A stretch of 64,000 nt of DNA from Albugo candida (lineage: Eukaryota; Oomycota; Peronosporomycetes; Albuginales; Albuginaceae), in NCBI GenBank assembly GCA_905220665.1, contig CAJNAR010000030.1:62001-126000 (forward strand), in the 5' to 3' direction. The first letter of the stretch is position 1. Each line of letters opens with the position of its first letter. Under the pieces are notes generated by a model. It saw nothing but the letters and a program-made list of their open reading frames with translations. It ran no database searches and was not told the DNA's origin. Both the position numbers and the translations under genes were made by a program. This document shows, piece after piece, positions 62,117 through 64,000 of the stretch.

Positions 62117-63096
62117 GACAAATGACTCTGGCGAGTCGCTGCATTTGCTTTGATCGGAATGGGTACTTAACAGCTTGCTATGTTCAACTCTTCATTACGT
62201 GACTCTGGATGCACGTTTCCGATAAGTACGATGTTGCTAAAAATTCTCATACCGACAATTTAATAAACTGTCGAGCTTATGTTGACCCTCGCCGTGGTCA
62301 ATGGCTTTCACTACTCCAAACTCTTTACGATAAGATTCATGTGCTTTATCGTATCGGATACACTGGCGATACCGACCATTACTTTTACATGCCAATATTT
62401 ACGGAGATTCCTTTGTATACAGTGAGCCGTACTTAGCTCCCACCAAATTGTGCCGTAAGAGAAACTTGGCGCGTGCAGACACGTTCCTAACAATAGAGAT
62501 CTTGATATAAAACGACATACCAATGCACTTTGTTATCTAACAGAGCAGACTCACAGATTTATGTGGTATATACATGAGCTCCTCTACTGAGGTTACTGGC
62601 ATCACAATTCTTCTATTTGATCCAATAAATTCTGTCGAGCGGAAGCTTGTGTGGAGTACGAGACGTCACGTCGACCATCTCGGGCGTCTTATCTGTTAAG
62701 CAACGGTGCGTAGTGAACAAGGTTGTAATATATATCAGGTCTGTCAATATTATCGCAATGTTGCACATTCTTTCGAATCGTATTCGCTGCAACTTGGCAC
62801 AGGGTGCCACACTCTTTTTTCAATAATAGCACAAGAGAAATGATTTGTGTTTTATTATTGACGCGTTCATAGTCCGTTTGAATTGAGATTTCCAGTACTT
62901 CACACTGAGCGAATTCGCAACAGGACGATTCGGATCGGAATATCGTTACGACGCGTGTATACTCAGCGAATTAACGTATCAACTATGCAACTCTTAGATC
63001 AAATGATCAGCGTGCACCTTTGCAAGTGTAAAATTGTCGAGTATTCATTTCTCATTTCTCATTTTGTCGGCTCGGAATTACTATAAAGAACTCATC

Positions 63097-63282
63097 ATGC
63101 GCCGCCAATTTCTTCTGTGCGCCCTTGTGCTTGGAGCAATTCCCTCTTCAATCGCTGCTACGAAAAGTCGACATGCAAGTGATCCGTTAAATGCGGAATC
63201 AGAGCATCAACTGGAGAAAGATACAAAACTTGAACGCAAGTCTTGCTTTTCCAGTTTTGCATCATTTCTCAAGGGTTTTTAG
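63097..63282 (+). CDS. small secreted protein, family member C
   Basis: 61 residues from the ATG at 63097. Signal peptide MRRQFLLCALVLGAIPSSIA matches the MR.QLFxC.L.LG..P pattern of A and B. The mature part is Lys/Glu/Ser-rich and ends RKSCFSSFASFLKGF, with one cysteine and a C-terminus like member B (CFS...LKG). An upstream frame from 63034 has no ATG at its start. Family membership is judged by eye. Confidence 0.55.
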   Translation: MRRQFLLCALVLGAIPSSIAATKSRHASDPLNAESEHQLEKDTKLERKSCFSSFASFLKGF

Positions 63283-64000
63283 TATCCAAGTAGCCCGTGA
63301 AAGTTCGACTTACTGTTATTTGACCAATTCAAACAGGTATTTTCACATATGACTATCCTGGTGCGAAAGCTCAACTACGTCCTCAGTAAGTAAAACCATT
63401 TTCATTTATGTATTTATAAGTTACTTATTTACGTTTATGTAGCATGGCCACGGCACATCATGATCGACAACAATTTGAATTCAATCGAAACTATTAGGTT
63501 CCAATCTCGTGCTGGATCACCGGTGATTTACAACTATCATCAGAATGCGGCGCTCATTTGTACGTCTTTGAAACTTTGTGGTTATCACTCTTTCATCAGA
63601 TTATAAATACATGCAGCTTAGAAATGCGCCATGATGCTTTATCGTTCGAGTGGAGCGGTTGATACACAAGAAATCCCCAAGAGCGTACCGAATTGAATCT
63701 TGATATGTACTACAGTATTATCCGTTCCACCCGGCGAGAGGCCAGTATCAAGGTACACAACAGTACGACTCACTTTTACTTTGGTTTGCATTCTTCTGAA
63801 TAAATCGTTATGTGGTCAACACCACATAGCAGACATCATTTGATTGGAGAGATTTTATTCTCTTCTCCCCATCGCTTCTTCACTAAAGATCAGAAGAATG
63901 TCAAGATTATACACATCTCCCCTTTCAGAATCGATTCAGTAAGCCGTCAATGCGCACTAGTGCACTAAATAGCATGTACATCGCACCTATCATACCATCA
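63283..64000 (+). other. right-edge region with possible exon fragments
   Basis: A short open stretch at about 63338-63393 ends before a GTAAGT donor. Possible acceptors at about 63442 and 63499 lead to further open stretches, but the resulting peptide is not recognised. It could be an eroded or partial gene running off the window. Nothing else seen. Confidence 0.25.

Larger units (their letters stand above)
61044..63096. other. 2.05-kb gene-poor interval
   Basis: Contains the duplicated flank (61153-61318), a perfect palindrome (61586-61620), an inverted pair GCTAATCG/CGATTAGC (61619-61626 and 61677-61684) and a 16-bp tandem duplication (62085-62116). Frames such as 61738-61926 and 62011-62202 begin with ATG or nearby but have no signal peptide and no known motif. 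I call no gene. Confidence 0.4.

Noticed and set aside
1..64000. CRISPR arrays, insertion sequences, prokaryotic operons
   Set aside because: The window is eukaryotic, with spliceosomal introns; no regular spaced repeats or transposase domain were seen.

Overview
The window reads as a compact oomycete nuclear genome. Genes sit a few tens to a few hundred bases apart on both strands, introns are short (mostly 46-65 bp, GT-AG), and protein families are eukaryotic with flagellate (IFT74, CFAP96) and stramenopile flavour. The compactness, the short introns and a terminal cluster of very small secreted proteins suggest a biotrophic oomycete such as an Albugo-type white rust. That placement is inference from gene style and was not tested by any search. 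All product names come from recognising protein motifs by eye.

Layout. 1-5.2 kb: tail of an unknown gene, a cupin-like protein, carnitine palmitoyltransferase I and MYG1 exonuclease. 5.6-13.2 kb: a PH-ankyrin-AGC kinase, a short BAP31-like ER protein, the NOC1/MAK21 ribosome biogenesis factor and a papain-like protease. 13.2-20.2 kb: a DUSP ubiquitin protease flanked by gene-poor sequence with repeats and eroded-looking ORFs. 20.2-25 kb: NSUN6 RNA methyltransferase, mevalonate diphosphate decarboxylase with an extra membrane tail, a B12D/MLRQ-like protein and ribosomal protein L11. 25.5-41.2 kb: HYOU1-type ER chaperone, PABPN1, STRAP, a TRAF-zinc-finger/poly(A) polymerase fusion, XPD helicase, mitochondrial HSP70, CFAP96 and RFC2. 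41.2-54.8 kb: HSBP1 (with a probable U12-type AT-AC intron), DMAP1/SWC4, a TRP-like membrane protein, an eight-exon PlsC acyltransferase, THOC6-like, IFT74 and a PHD/TAZ-like protein. 54.8-59.1 kb: a membrane-anchored subtilase and a mitochondrial CGFS glutaredoxin. 59.1-64 kb: a gene-poor tract with three related small secreted proteins.

The genes are mostly unlinked housekeeping functions. Recurrent themes are ER/secretion and heat-shock chaperones (HYOU1, mtHSP70, HSBP1, BAP31-like), RNA handling (PABPN1, STRAP, THOC6, NSUN6, poly(A) polymerase), DNA repair/replication (XPD, RFC2), lipid metabolism (CPT1, MVD, PlsC) and flagellum (IFT74, CFAP96). I rebuilt exon-intron structures for fifteen genes by joining open frames at splice signals; joined lengths are multiples of three and the joined proteins match family landmarks. 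The features I consider most novel are the AT-AC intron in HSBP1, the small secreted protein cluster, and three unusual domain architectures (tailed MVD, TRAF-PAP, PHD-repeat-TAZ).
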